From positions 8,584,636-8,648,635 of the forward strand of contig OX422183.1 of the NCBI GenBank assembly GCA_949130485.1: DNA of 64,000 bases. The letters run 5' to 3'. Under the pieces are notes generated by a model. That model searched no databases, was not told the origin of the DNA, and worked only from the letters and a program-made list of their open reading frames with translations. The stretch's first letter is position 1; every line of letters begins with the position of its first letter. Position numbers and translations under genes: made by a program. This DNA is from Agelas oroides. Lineage: Eukaryota; Porifera; Demospongiae; Agelasida; Agelasidae. This document shows, one piece after another, positions 33,075 to 44,022 of the stretch.

Positions 33075-33775
33075 TGGGCTAAGGGCGGAGCCATTCCTCT
33101 GATCCTCAAGGGTGAGGACTAAAGGTGGAGCCATTCATCTGATCCTCAAGGGTGGGGACTAAAGGTGGAGCCATTCCTCTGATCCTCAAGGGTGAGGACT
33201 AAAGGTGGAGCCATTCCTCTGATCCTCAAGGGTGGGGACTAAAGGTGGAGCCATTCATCTGATCCTCAAGGGTGGGGACTAAAGGTGGAGCCATTCCTCT
33301 GATCCTCAAGGGTGAGGACTGAAGGTGGAGCCATTCCTCTGATCCTCAAGGGTGAGGACTAAAGGTGGAGCCATTCATCTGATCCTCAAGGGTGCGGACT
33401 AAAGGTGGAACCATTCCTCTGATCCTCAAGGGTGAGGACTAAAGGTGGAGCCATTCCTCTGATCCTCAAGGGTGAGGACTAACGGTGGAGCCATTCATCT
33501 GATCCTCAACGGTGAGGACTAAAGGTGGAGCCATTCATCTGATCCTCAAGGGTGAGAACTAACGGTGGAGCCATTCCTCTGATCCTCAAGGGTGAGGACT
33601 AACGGTGGAGCCATTCATCTGATCCTCAAGGGTGAGGACTGAAGGTGGAGCCATTCATCTGATCCTCAAGGGTGAGGACTGAAGGTGGAGCCATTCCTCT
33701 GATCCTCAAGGGTGAGGACTGAAGGTGGAGCCATTCCTCTGATCCTCAAGGGTGAGGACTAAAGGTGGAGCAGTT
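33075..33775. repeat. 40-bp minisatellite, about 17 units
   Basis: The unit contains GGTGGAGCCATTCCTCTGAT and CCTCAAGGGTGAGGACTAAA, with almost no length variation. The paralogous block at 39245-39305 has about one and a half units between the same flanks. Confidence 0.97.
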
Positions 33776-33779
33776 GGCA

Positions 33780-34170
33780 AAAACTTTCTCTGACAGCAAT
33801 ATCTATTAACTTTCACTACCAACTCCCTAATAAAAGGTGAGAGACTACACGAGAGTAGACTGACAATTTCTATAGACAAATTCATTAGCCACAGCAGTAA
33901 GATCAGTCTTGTCTGTCTCATCTTTGTGAACATACACCAGTTCACTCTTGTCTGATTGTGGCTCCTGCTACTGTATTATGGATTGTAAAGAAACCGCAAT
34001 GTGGCGATTTCTTACCTATTTTTGAATAAAACAGTTTAAATCCAACACAAGCTTGAATATCAGTTACTTATTATCTGCAGTATGCAAATGACTAGTTCTG
34101 CAAGTTGATTTTCAACAGTTGGCAAACTTTCTGCGACAGCAATATCCATTAATTTTCACTACCAACTCCC
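33780..34170. repeat. Dispersed repeat, two partial copies
   Basis: TTTCACTACCAACTCCCTAA occurs at 33815 and 34157. The block matches 23640-23880 and 39310-39430. Confidence 0.75.
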
Positions 34171-35147
34171 TAATAAGTAAGTTCACCTCTTGCGATGTTT
34201 TATGAGCGTCACATTGGCACGTTCTAAGTGCAACTGGCTATTGAGTATCATGTAAAGTTCACTTGTTCTCATAGAGCAGCTGTAAGGGGTGGTGGGTCTT
34301 CAGCTTGTAGTTCTTCTTCCGCTACAAGTGGCTTGTCACCACAAGATCCTGCCAATACTAATCGTTGTGAGTTAGTTGTTCAATTCAAAATTGTCTTGGC
34401 TAGGTGGCAACTTCCTTGTACTTACCGCCTTGTCAGTATGTACGAAACTTGTATGAAGAAAAAAAAACCTTACTCGTGTTTTACTCTCGCCCCCTCCCCC
34501 CCAAATGAACCTGGGATTGGGGAGGAAGTGGGAGTCCAACTTTGTCGGGGTTTGATGGGATTGATGCTTGGAACATTTTCGTTCTGAAGGTAGAACATCC
34601 CTACATTGTCTGAAAGTCAGAAAACTGCATGTTTTAATTGTAGCAGCAAACCAAAGTGCATGTTTTAGTGTTAGCGCGACAAACTACTCTCGAAAGTGCA
34701 CAAAAAGCACTCAATAAGGGCTGCAGTGTACAAAATCCTGATTTCACTGAGCATTAGATGTGTGCACGACCGCTCCTTAGAGATCTCTCATTGCTTCTCG
34801 CTGTGCAAGTTTCTGTCGTGCCTCTCATCATCCTCCGTGTTTTGCAGCTGTACCCTAACACATGCAGCCACTGTGAGTTGGTCTATCTGGACTGCTGACC
34901 ACACCCATTTCTGTATCCCGTAACCTTAAGTGTCACATTATTGCACAACACTGATTTGCACAAATAGCACCCTGTAGGTAGCCTGTGAACAATCTTTGTT
35001 ATTTAGTAGTCCATAAATCAAGTGTACGATTCAAGGTGAGTGGCCACAAGCAAAAAACACACACACACACACACACACATGCGATTCAGCCCCTGTACTG
35101 CACAATTAGTTAGAAATTGCATGGTGTAATGTAGCAACACCTCATAC
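34171..35147. other. Intronic or intergenic, nothing firm
   Basis: A plus frame at 34228-34587 (GGGSSACSSSSATSGLSPQD) has low-complexity composition and no conserved motif. A CA microsatellite lies at 35056-35080. If the minus-strand gene is real, this is intron. Confidence 0.35.
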
Positions 35148-35307
35148 CGTAAATTCAGCTGCTCTAATCTGGATCCTGGAAACCCTTCAAATGCTCCTTT
35201 GATTACTGTTCCGTCATTGAAATGAGCATCCTTTCCACCACATATTTGCATTAGTTTCCTAACCCAGTCAAAAAAATTCCTTAAAATTTCTGCATCGGGG
35301 AGACTAT
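35148..35307 (-). CDS. Duplicated exon Y2 of an unknown gene
   Basis: The exon is 160 bp with acceptor TTCTCTTCCACAG and donor CG|GTATGAG. It encodes (D)SLPDAEILRNFFDWVRKLMQ, ICGGKDAHFNDGTVIKGAFE and GFPGSRLEQLNLR. It aligns along its length with exon Y1 (same length, same phases), including DAEI, CGGxD, DGT-x-xKG-x-FEGF and LExLN. I do not recognise the domain. Confidence 0.6.
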
Positions 35308-35396
35308 CTGTGGAAGAGAAAGTGGTCATGAGAAGAGCAGGCGATCACTCAACAAAAGTCTTCCCATGATACAAATAACATATAGCCGCATCTCAC

Positions 35397-35556
35397 CAGG
35401 TATTGAGCTCCTCCAGCCCGGGGGGCTTAAATCCCTCGAACAACCCCTTCATGAGTGTTCCATCTGTGTGGTGGGTATCTCTCCCACCACACCTCAACAT
35501 GACCCCCCGCAACCACATGTGAAAGTTTTCTACTATTTCAGCGTCAGTGAGCCGGT
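35397..35556 (-). CDS. Duplicated exon Y1 of an unknown gene
   Basis: The exon is 160 bp with acceptor TTCTCTTGCACAG and donor TG|GTGAGA. It encodes (D)RLTDAEIVENFHMWLRGVML, RCGGRDTHHTDGTLMKGLFE and GFKPPGLEELNT. The conserved length, phase (1 in, 2 out) and many replacement differences from Y2 suggest two used or alternative exons. A MULE-like element inserted 26 bp upstream of its acceptor. Confidence 0.6.
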
Positions 35557-35582
35557 CTGTGCAAGAGAAATAGGTCATGAGT

Positions 35583-35949
35583 TAGCCTCGTTCCCAGGCT
35601 CCTCCGCTCTGGAACGCGAAATTGAAGTTGTACACGCGGAGAGAGCCTGGTATTTATTCTCACGTGAGAACCCTCAAAGATAGAACGGAGGTAGAACGAC
35701 CTTAATTGCGCGTGGGTGTACCCGAGACTCAGAAGAGGAAAAAGAGCGAAGGTAGCAGCCAACTTACTACATTATCGGGGGTTGAATATTATACACACTG
35801 AGCGTTGAACGCATAGTTGGTTGAACAACATGCAAAACGTTGCCTTTCTGTTTTAGTCCTATTTCGATTACGTCATGCCTACGTAGAAAAGATACCAGGA
35901 TCTCCACGCGTGTACAATTCGTGTTCTGGAGAGCCTGGGAACGAGGCTA
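35583..35949. mobile_element. TAGCCTCG-family element, 367 bp
   Basis: It starts TAGCCTCGTTCCCAGGCTC and ends GAGCCTGGGAACGAGGCTA, flanked by a perfect 9-bp duplication GTCATGAGT (35574-35582, 35950-35958). It sits in the intron just before exon Y1 on the minus strand. Confidence 0.9.
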
Positions 35950-36040
35950 GTCATGAGTAGAGTAGGAGGTCACTTAGAAGTCAAGTTATCTAAGCATGTC
36001 AGTGAACCCTTGATGTGCAGAAACAGTTATTAGTTAATGG

Positions 36041-36118
36041 TTTATTGGTCTTTTAGGACCCAGATTTATTGGTCTTTTAGGACCCAGATTTATTGATCTT
36101 TTAGGACCCAGATTTATC
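36041..36118. repeat. 24-bp tandem repeat, about 3 units
   Basis: The phrase TTTATTGGTCTTTTAGGACC is repeated three times, followed by a partial unit. Confidence 0.85.
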
Positions 36119-36277
36119 TGGAACTTTACTTCACACGGTATGGCTGCTGACTGTGTGTAGCAATCCCCAATGTCCCCTATAGCAATGATTACAGCTTCTC
36201 TACACTAACAAACTTCCTGCACTCAGATATTTTCAAATTTTTTTCAACCAATACACATTGTGTACATCAACACTTAC

Positions 36278-36410
36278 TTCCTCCTCTATCCGCGGTGGCA
36301 AATTGGGGAACCTTCAAGTTCACAGCACTGAATTATAGTAGCATCATCAGAAAACTTGATGAGTGTACATGGATCTGCATCATCATGATCAGGTGGTTCA
36401 GGTGACTCAA
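36278..36410 (-). CDS. Duplicated exon X2 of the unknown gene (frame broken)
   Basis: Acceptor GGTTTATTACAG and donor GAA|GTAAGT bound a frame ESPEPPDHDDADPCTLIKFS then DDATIIQCCELEGSPI. A one-base insertion then brings a stop (HRG, TAG), unlike X1. The upstream intron end is also shared with X1. It is likely a decayed or alternative exon. Confidence 0.45.
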
Positions 36411-37014
36411 CTGTAATAAACCAGAAAAGAATTTTGGTTACAGCGGAAGTGAATGAAGAACACAGAACTAGTGAGGTGATTTACATCAGTTACAAACCTT
36501 TATTAGCTACATACCATGCATGCATGGCCTGTGTGCAGTGACCTGTTACTTCACTGGTAAACTACATAACAGTTTAATGCATTGCTTGCTCACACCCGCC
36601 CCATCCTGTTCTACATTACCCTAGTTAGCTATCCTAAGCAGGAAGGGATTGGATGGAAGGGGTGGGGCCACACCAAGATGGCAACACGGTAAGAGTGCCA
36701 GTCGCAGGCTTGTAAAGCTATCTGTTCTTAGGTTGTATGCTATCACTTGCTTCACTGCTGGAGAGGAGTCTATAGTAGCTTACAACAGGAGCTGTACTCC
36801 AGGTAAACATAAAACGAAGGCAAATAAGCCTGCCTATTTGTACTGTTTGACCGATATTATCGCTAGCTGGCAGTCTCTGTCTGAACAGCTGCTCGCTGCG
36901 ATGCTCAGAGCTGTTGCCTGCCCTTATTACTACAGTCGTAGAGAATAGAAACACTAACAAACTTCCTGCACTCAGATATTTTCAAAGTTTTGGTTTCAAC
37001 CAATACACATTGAG

Positions 37015-37159
37015 TACATCAACAACTTGCTGCCTCCTTGGTCCGTGGTGACGATTGGGGATCCTTCCAATTCGCAACACCGAATGATTGTGGCATCATC
37101 TGAGAACTTAATTACTATGCAGGGATCTGCCTCTGCATCCAGTGGGTCAGGTGACTCAA
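37015..37159 (-). CDS. Duplicated exon X1 of the unknown gene
   Basis: The acceptor is GGTTTATTACAG. The frame reads ESPDPLDAEADPCIVIKFSD, DATIIRCCELEGSPIVTTDQ and GGSK. Its donor is unclear (possibly CAA|GTTGTT). Homology with X2 extends into both introns (AACAAACTTCCTGCACTCAG at 36956 and 36207). The FSDDAT string faintly resembles a LINE RT box, but the splice-site context argues for a host exon. Confidence 0.45.
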
Positions 37160-37385
37160 CTGTAATAAACCAGAAGAGAATTTTGGTTACAGCGGAAGTG
37201 CATGAAGAACACAGAACTGAGATGATGTATATCATGGGGCAAGCCTGAACAAGCAGCACACTGCTGATTCAGTTGTAATGGCACACAGCAGGATTTGTCA
37301 CTACTGTAGGCGATGATTAATAACGTGGGGCGTTTATCATTTTTTGTAGCACTAATAGGTCGTTAATTTCGTGTGGGGCATTATT

Positions 37386-37514
37386 TCCGCATGCAAATTT
37401 CAAGTACTTGGAGACACTGTTGCTATTTCTGTGGCAACTTTTGTACTCCTCTGGTTTCCGTCCATGTTTGTCAGAAAACTTCGAAGGACATTGGAGTGCT
37501 TTCTGAGGGGGAAT
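37386..37514. repeat. Dispersed repeat, partner of 27226-27354
   Basis: The copy is near-identical and ends in TTTCTGAGGGGGAA. Confidence 0.8.
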
Positions 37515-38315
37515 AACGGGGGAATCTGTGTGTTCCTATACCAACACCCTCTATCCCTACCTCCTTGTCTTCACTTGGTAGAGGGGGTGGGGCCGAACCA
37601 ACTGTTCTACGGTTGGCTGCGCTTTTCAAGTGCGGAGGACCGGCCCGTTTTTCTTGTGCCTAGAGATTTTTTTGGCAGTCTCTAGGTATAGAGCACATTT
37701 CTCCGGTGTAGTAAGGTCCTTGTGTGCACTGTCAAAATGGTTGGACAGTTTCATGTGTGGCTTCGACTTGCACTCTGTGATTGGGCATACCTTCCTCCAT
37801 GGCCTTCCATGATTTCATTTTTGGGATTTGGGGATTTTTCACTTCCATGCAGTGGCCGGAAGTAGGTGGGAAATAATTTCACCACGGAATGATAATGAAT
37901 CGGGGCTAGGTGCAATCTGATTGGGTGGAGCTAATTAGAAATTTGATTGGTTGTGGTATATATGGTTGTTTGGGTATAAAAGGAATATGCACAATAGTCG
38001 GTTACTTCTCCGGGTTTTGTCGCTAGTACAGCAGCCAGTTAGCATATAATACAACTTGAAAATTTTTGAGTTTTGCATAGCTGATGCCAATGTCTTGTCT
38101 CTCCATATATGCTGTATATTCTTTATCTTCCTCTGCTTGTTAACAAACTGGGTTGTTAAGCTGCTGTTCGTCATCATCGTACATGTAACAAACTGTGTAT
38201 ACCTAATTTTAATTAGAAAGGTCTACCGATCAAGCCAAAAATTGAAATATTTCTAAACAGTAATTTAACCTGTATTCCTAACTCACAAATGTATACAGGT
38301 TCCCACATGTCTTAC
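37515..38315. other. Non-coding; nothing recognised
   Basis: No motif, repeat pair or RNA gene is supported. Confidence 0.35.
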
Positions 38316-38385
38316 CTTGTACACTAACTATCATGGCATCATCATCAGTTGGATCTGTTGGATTTTGTTGAATGATTAGCTGCTT
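38316..38385 (-). CDS. Possible small exon, acidic
   Basis: Acceptor ACACTTGCAG and donor CAAG|GTAAGA bound QKQLIIQQNPTDPTDDDAMI then VSVQ. The P-x-D/T-D-D-x-A pattern recalls the start of exons X1/X2, and it lies upstream of them on the same strand. It is short, so could be chance. Confidence 0.3.
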
Positions 38386-38469
38386 CTGCAAGTGTCATGT
38401 CTCGAAACTTGTACGGATTTTTTTTACAACTCCCATCAGGTCTGATGTTGTTGGATCATATACCAGGTC

Positions 38470-38697
38470 ATCGGGTCAATGGCAGTGATGGAATCAGGAC
38501 AGGGTACTCGACAACTGTACCAAACTATGACCCATGAGAAGTTGTGGGGAGCAAAAAAAAAGAATAGTGAATGGCCTGGAGCCAACCAAAATGGTGAGTC
38601 AATGGCAGTGATTGAATCGGGACAGGGTACTCGACAACTGTACCAAACTATGACCCACGAGAGATTGTGGGGAACAAAAAAAGAATAATGAATGGCC
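38470..38697. repeat. Tandem duplication of about 115 bp
   Basis: GGACAGGGTACTCGACAACT with CCAAACTATGACCCA occurs at about 38500 and 38620. Each copy is followed by an A-tract and GAATRRTGAATGGCC. Confidence 0.9.
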
Positions 38698-38823
38698 TAG
38701 AGCTAACCGAAATGGTGAGACACTCAGATACAGTGTGCACATACTTGACATGTCTACTCAGTGCTTATGAGTCCCGTGCTTGTTGGAAGTTCTGTGATAT
38801 TTGTATTGATCCTGTTGCTTTAC

Positions 38824-39434
38824 CTGTTCTGTCTTATGCTGTCTCCCCACTGTCCCTGTACAAGTAAAAGATGACAGTTACTAAACTGTTCACCCAGATA
38901 CATTGGTTGAAGTGTTCCACTTCTGGTTCATGTCATTTTCATTTTCCTCCAAACTGACAGAGTTGTCCAGTGCTGTGATGCATACATCACAATAATGTGG
39001 TTGCTAGTGTACTTTTGCTACAACCATGCAAACATCCGTCTACGCTTCCAGATGCCACCTTTTTCAGCCATCATTGTTGTTGTCTTTCCACTTAACCTCC
39101 GTGTATGAGTATCAGTACTGCATGCCACATGGGAATGAGTCAGAGTGTCAATACTACAAGTCGTCGTAATGATTTTCATGTATTACAAGTTCCTTCTTCG
39201 TTAGGACTCCCCTCAAGCCTTTTTGTTGGCTGCTGTTCTGGCTTCTAATAGGTTGGGCTAAGGGTGGAACCATTTCTGTTATCCTCAAGGGTGAGGATTA
39301 AAGGTGGAGCAGTTGGCAAAAACTTCCTCTGACAGCAATATCTATTAACTTTCACTACCAACTCCCTAATAAAAGGTGAGAGTACACAAGATTTCCATGA
39401 CAATTTCTAAAAGCAAATTTATTAGCCACAGCGG
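38824..39434. repeat. Paralogous block of 32.64-33.90 kb
   Basis: It aligns in order with 32640-33080 plus 33776-33900: CCTGTACAAGTAAAA, TGCTACAACC, CATCCGTCTACGCTTYCCAG, GTTCCTTCTTCGTTAGGACT and GTGGAGCAGTTGGCAAAAAC. It contains the partial exon 38824-38855 and only one minisatellite unit. Confidence 0.85.
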
Positions 39435-39714
39435 TTAGATCAGGCTTGTCTGTCTCATCATGCCTGGTACATGGGAGATCGTGAAGTATCTCATCATTTG
39501 GAGACAAAATCGTTGAACTCGAACCAGTAGTTCCTCAAGGTGTTTTGTGCTGAACAGTGGCACCAGAGGCTTGTGATCTCTGTGGATGTGAAATGACTTC
39601 CCAATGAGGTAGTCTGAAAGCCACTCACAGGCCCACGTGAAGGCGAGGGCCTCCTCTATCTGAGCATACCTCATTTCTGTTGGTGTCATTGACCTGGAGA
39701 CATATGCAACCGGA
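39435..39714 (-). pseudogene. Ty3/Gypsy RNase H remnant, part 2
   Basis: The minus frame reads VAYVSRSMTPTEMRYAQIEE, ALAFTWACEWLSDYLIGKSF, HIHRDHKPLVPLFSTKHLEE and FTISHVPGM. This is the RNase H domain of Ty3/Gypsy polyproteins: TDHKPL-type motif (here RDHKPL) and HVPG. Integrase does not follow. It is separated from part 1 by a 620-bp insertion. Confidence 0.85.
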
Positions 39715-40320
39715 ACAGCAGAAGTCGCGAAGAGTTCCACAACAGCCTGTCTGTCAGATGACAGCATCCCAAATGTGGTTGGGGTCTTCACCGTTGTGCT
39801 ATTTGGTTCAGAAAAGGTAGTGTAAGCTTTTGAAGAGGCCATCATGCACACTACATAAGTTGAGGAAGGGGTCTCAGTTCCAGCAGTTAAATGGATTGTG
39901 CTGTGAGGCATACCCACTTCCATTCCCTTGATAGTTGCTCGGTAACTACGTAATAACACTGTCCAAACGTCAGCAATGTGTCTCTGAAGACTTTCAGATC
40001 ATATGCTTCTGTTTCAATCGCAGGTTCTTCCCATGCTGTGGACCGGGTTGAATTGTTGTACGCATTGATGATCTGCGACATGGCGGTTTTGAACCCCCTG
40101 GTAGGCTGTTATACGCAAACAGTGTAGCCACTGGTATACAATCCTGAAATTCAAGGTCGATCCCACTATTTTTGGAGAGGACGCTGAAGCTGTAAGCTTT
40201 CGGATCTTGCGCAGTATGGGTATAGTCAAAAAGGTGTCTGGGTACACTTTGTAATAGCATAAGCTATTTGTGTATCCTGTGCACTTTTTTGGGCTGCATA
40301 AAATATTATATAAAAAAAAA
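39715..40320. mobile_element. Insertion splitting the Gypsy remnant, A-tract at plus end
   Basis: The segment separates WRAQAI from VAYVSRS in the retroelement frame. Its plus-strand end is A-rich (ATATTATAT then an A-tract at 40311-40321), as in a retroposed copy. Minus frames inside (ETEAYDLKVFRDTLLTFGQC, KAYTTFSEPNSTTVKTPTTF) look weakly coding. The origin is unknown. Confidence 0.45.
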
Positions 40321-40497
40321 AATGGCTTGAGCTCTCCAGAGAGCTGTCCTTTGCAAGAGAACTGCCCCTAGGCCATACGACGATGCATCAGCAGGGACTG
40401 CTGTTTCGAGGTTTGGATCAAACATGGCTAGGACTGGGCTGGTTACAAGCATGTCTTTGATCTGTTGGAATGCTCGTCTTTGCGGTTCTCCCCACAC
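40321..40497 (-). pseudogene. Ty3/Gypsy RT/RNase H remnant, part 1
   Basis: The minus frame reads [40 protein letters not shown] and GLGAVLLQR. This is the connection between reverse transcriptase and RNase H in Gypsy elements (DASxxGLGAVL). RT proper is missing upstream. Confidence 0.85.
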
Positions 40498-40539
40498 TCT
40501 TAATCGTTACCGCATAATTTCTATTAAACACTGGCTTGT

Positions 40540-41225
40540 GCATAATTTGACACAACAGTCTTTGGTTGGTATCGTCGTATTGTAGACCTTCATCAGTATA
40601 ATTTCTGTGATGAGGTTACATAATAATATTGTTTCACTTGTTTATCTTCTTTTCCCACATGAACTGGTCCATTCCCTCCTACTCAGGATGTAAGTTGACT
40701 ATTCGAATGATACATGTGCACATTGCCATACAATGTCACTCGTAGGCCAACATGCAAGAATTAGTAAGAAAGTCTGCCAAATGCCGTCCATGTAGGTAGA
40801 TACTTTCTCCGTTTCTTCTCTTCTTATTCACCTTCTCCCATCCCCCACTTCTCTTTCCCTCCCATGTCCTGTCTATCATTTATGACCTCAATGTCATAAG
40901 AGATTACAATACCACCCACCCGTATTAGGAAACAAGCCAGATATGCAATAGAACAGTGATACACAACTAGTGTGTGATAAACAATGGCATGTGCAGAAAT
41001 TAACACAAAAGTCTTTGGTTGGTATCGTCGTATTGTAGACTTTCGTTAGTATAATTTCTGTATTGAGGTTACATAATAATGTTGTTTCACTTGTTTATCT
41101 TCTTTTCCCACATGAACTGGTTCATTCCCTCCAATTCAGGAAATAAGTTGACTATTCGAATGATACATGTGCACATTGTCATACAATGTCACTCGTAGGC
41201 ATACAATGTCACTCATAGGCAAACT
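40540..41225. repeat. Tandem duplication, period about 454 bp
   Basis: 40552-40755 and 41006-41205 match (GTCTTTGGTTGGTATCGTCG, CACATGAACTGGTYCATTCC, GACTATTCGAATGATACATG). The spacer between is unique. It is non-coding. Confidence 0.9.
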
Positions 41226-44022
41226 TCACTCTGTCAACATTCTGTCCATGTACACTGTAAGTAGATACCATCTCTTGCTATTTTCCTCTCCCATATTGCT
41301 CTTTTCCCTTTGTCTCCCATTACCCTTCCTATTTTATTCTCTTATGTTTTAAGACCCCACTGTCACAAGGGATTATGCCCCTCCATATTGGCAGACAAGC
41401 CTCCGAGCATGGTGACTAGTGTGCGATAAACAGCTCCCCCCCCCCCCCCCCTCCCAGTTCTTCCCTTCTCATTTCCTATCCCCTTTTTCCTTTGTTTTCT
41501 GTTTTTGTATACAATGTTGCAGTTTACTAATCACCTCAATTTCCCACTTGTGAATTGGTCCATAAATTCATTCCTACTTTAATCCACTGGTATTCCACTA
41601 CTTTTTTGATAGGTACTACAAGAGAAGAAGATGAAAGGTGAAGTCTTCATCCACGGTTTTTACATGCCAGCCCTTGTGTGAACTGCAATAATGGAAACAT
41701 AAATTCTTCCTGGGAAGCTTGGGGAGTGGGGAGAGATATTGGAGAGTTGCCTCACCCAACTAGCAGCCAATGGTAGCTGGGTTGCTTGTGATTTAGTGTA
41801 TTTCGAGAAAGGGATCAAGTGTCAAGTGGGCAGTACTGTTTTTATTACAACACTACAGAAGGACAATTATATTTCAATTCCTGCTTCTAGATTAGATGAA
41901 TTATTGTGGTAGAGGTACTTCCAAAGAAAGCACTAGCCTCGCTCACATAAGACTACTCACCTAAATCATCTTAGGCTCTCCCAAAGTGTGTAAGGTAACC
42001 ATCTGATTGGCTCTCTGTCTGCTGGAGGTACTTGTTTTGATAAGAACAGAATCACTCTTAACAAGGGGATGCTGTAAAAAGCGGAATATGGATTAGCAGA
42101 ACAACAGAATAACTTTGATTGACCAGAAATGAAAAATGCTGACACTCCACTTGGAGCTGCCATCCAGCATGGTAGGTCTGCCACCGCTGTTTGAACCTGA
42201 AGTTGTAGAGGGGCTACAAACACTGGGTAATCCTTGTGGAAGACGTCGATAATTACAAAACAAAAGTCTTATGAACCAAGAAGCACGGTAGGCGAGGTGC
42301 ACTAGAAAAATTGTACAGAAATTAGCAGTTTGACCCTGGTTTGATTTAGATTGGGGTCCTTTCCTAAGGCTTGAAACTGCCTCGGTGAGTCTGACTTTAT
42401 GAATGGAAGGCCTTTTGTCACTCTCACAATATCCTTGTGCCTAGATCATGCATGGGCAAGTGAATGGAGAGATCCCCGCCATTCGCTGGCCTAACCGCAA
42501 TAGCGCAAGTTACATGCAGCCTTGTATATTAGTTTAGTTGCTTTAGCCCTCCTGCAATCCTATTGTCTTTCCAAGCATGTGCCCAGCTTTCGTATCAACA
42601 ACTATGATTTACTTTCTGTTCGTCCTCTTCTTACTGGATTTACCATGCTAATTTTAGTGGCAGGCCTAGCTTAGGGCATCACTCGAGGTCTTCAACAAAG
42701 TTTGTAACATTCGTAGTCCCTGTAAAACTTTAGAATACAGATGGTAATGCCAGCATTAGCAAGCTACTTTGCTACATGGCTGTTTTCACATGTGCAATAC
42801 TGGCAATTACAAAGTAATTTCATTTTCGGTCAATCAAAGTTATTCCGTATTTCACGTTTTACAGTGTCCCCTTAACAAGTGTTGTTTTGATAGGAATGTT
42901 CTTGTAACCCTAACCCTAACCCCCCTCTCTCTACCAGTGCTTTAGTGGGTTGGTTTGATAAGATGGTACCTACTATATTGCTACACATTGAAATAGTGCA
43001 GCAGACTTGTGCATAATTGGACAACAAAAATTCTAGGTTATTGGGGCAAGACTAAGTGAGCCCCGTATGAGTTTTGAGGTGCACCAAGCTTGGGTCTGTT
43101 GGTTTGCAACAAGATTTCGTCGAACTTTCCATTAACATGGAATATGTTTTGAAGTTTGACCAGTGCAACAAGCAGGTTTGCAAGACTAACTTGAATGCTT
43201 GATGACTTATGACTAGTGTTCTATACAGGCTAAACTCACGCTTTCACTCTGTGACTCTTCTCACTACAACTATAGTATGTGCAAACTTTTTACAGTGTAC
43301 CATTGTCAGGAAGGCAACTAGCTCAGGCTTACACCCACAATGCCCTAGTATCTACTGTTGTATTTAAACTGTAAAGATGATATTTGACCAATAGCTAAGT
43401 AACTAACTCAGTGTGTCATTTTGCTAGTTTAAGTATCCAATCACCACCAATCACCAAGGGGTCTAGTGGGGGCTCATGGTTCCACTGTGTAATCGCCACC
43501 AATGATGTGGATGTTGTGACTCAGCAAGCTTTGTTGGGTATCTCAATGAAATGCTAAGCCACCAAAAAAATTATTTCTTCAAGCGTTTTTCCTTCAGCAT
43601 CAAGAGAGATTGAGGAAATTCAATTTTTGAATGTTGTAAATCATTGCTGTCTTTTACGATGAAGAAGCGAATGTTCAATTTTACAAACAGAGAATACATT
43701 CAAGCCATTTCACCAACTTTTAAAGCACTTCTGCAGCCCTGCACCTTTTCAGCTCAAATTCAGTTCATACTTCCTTTTCTGAGCAGTTTTTTCTAGCTGC
43801 TTACTTGTGTAACACAGTTCAGCAGTCCATGCACAATGAAAATGATTGTTGCTAGAGAATAAATGGCTACTGTGAGCATTTAAATCCCGTAGACCATACT
43901 AGGCTTCCCCCCACATGCACACAACTGTTCAATTTTGCACAGTAGGGGAACTGTTGCATGCTAACAGATGATAGTATTTGCTCATGCAGCATTGGTTGAC
44001 TGCTGCTAATTCCTGCTTGCAG
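41226..44022. other. Gene-poor stretch upstream of the Roc-COR gene
   Basis: No gene is supported. 42043-42140 and 42825-42905 form a diverged inverted repeat (GAATAACTTTGATTGACC and its complement, and shared AGAATCACTCTTAACAAGG-like sequence), probably an old fold-back element. A short TAACCC run lies at 42907-42920. Missing 5' exons of the downstream gene would be expected here or further upstream. I could not identify them. Confidence 0.4.

Noticed and set aside
36278..37159. LINE reverse transcriptase box (IKFSDDAT resembles FADDT)
   Set aside because: Neighbouring RT motifs are absent and both copies start at a conserved intron acceptor, so a duplicated host exon fits better. Not fully excluded.
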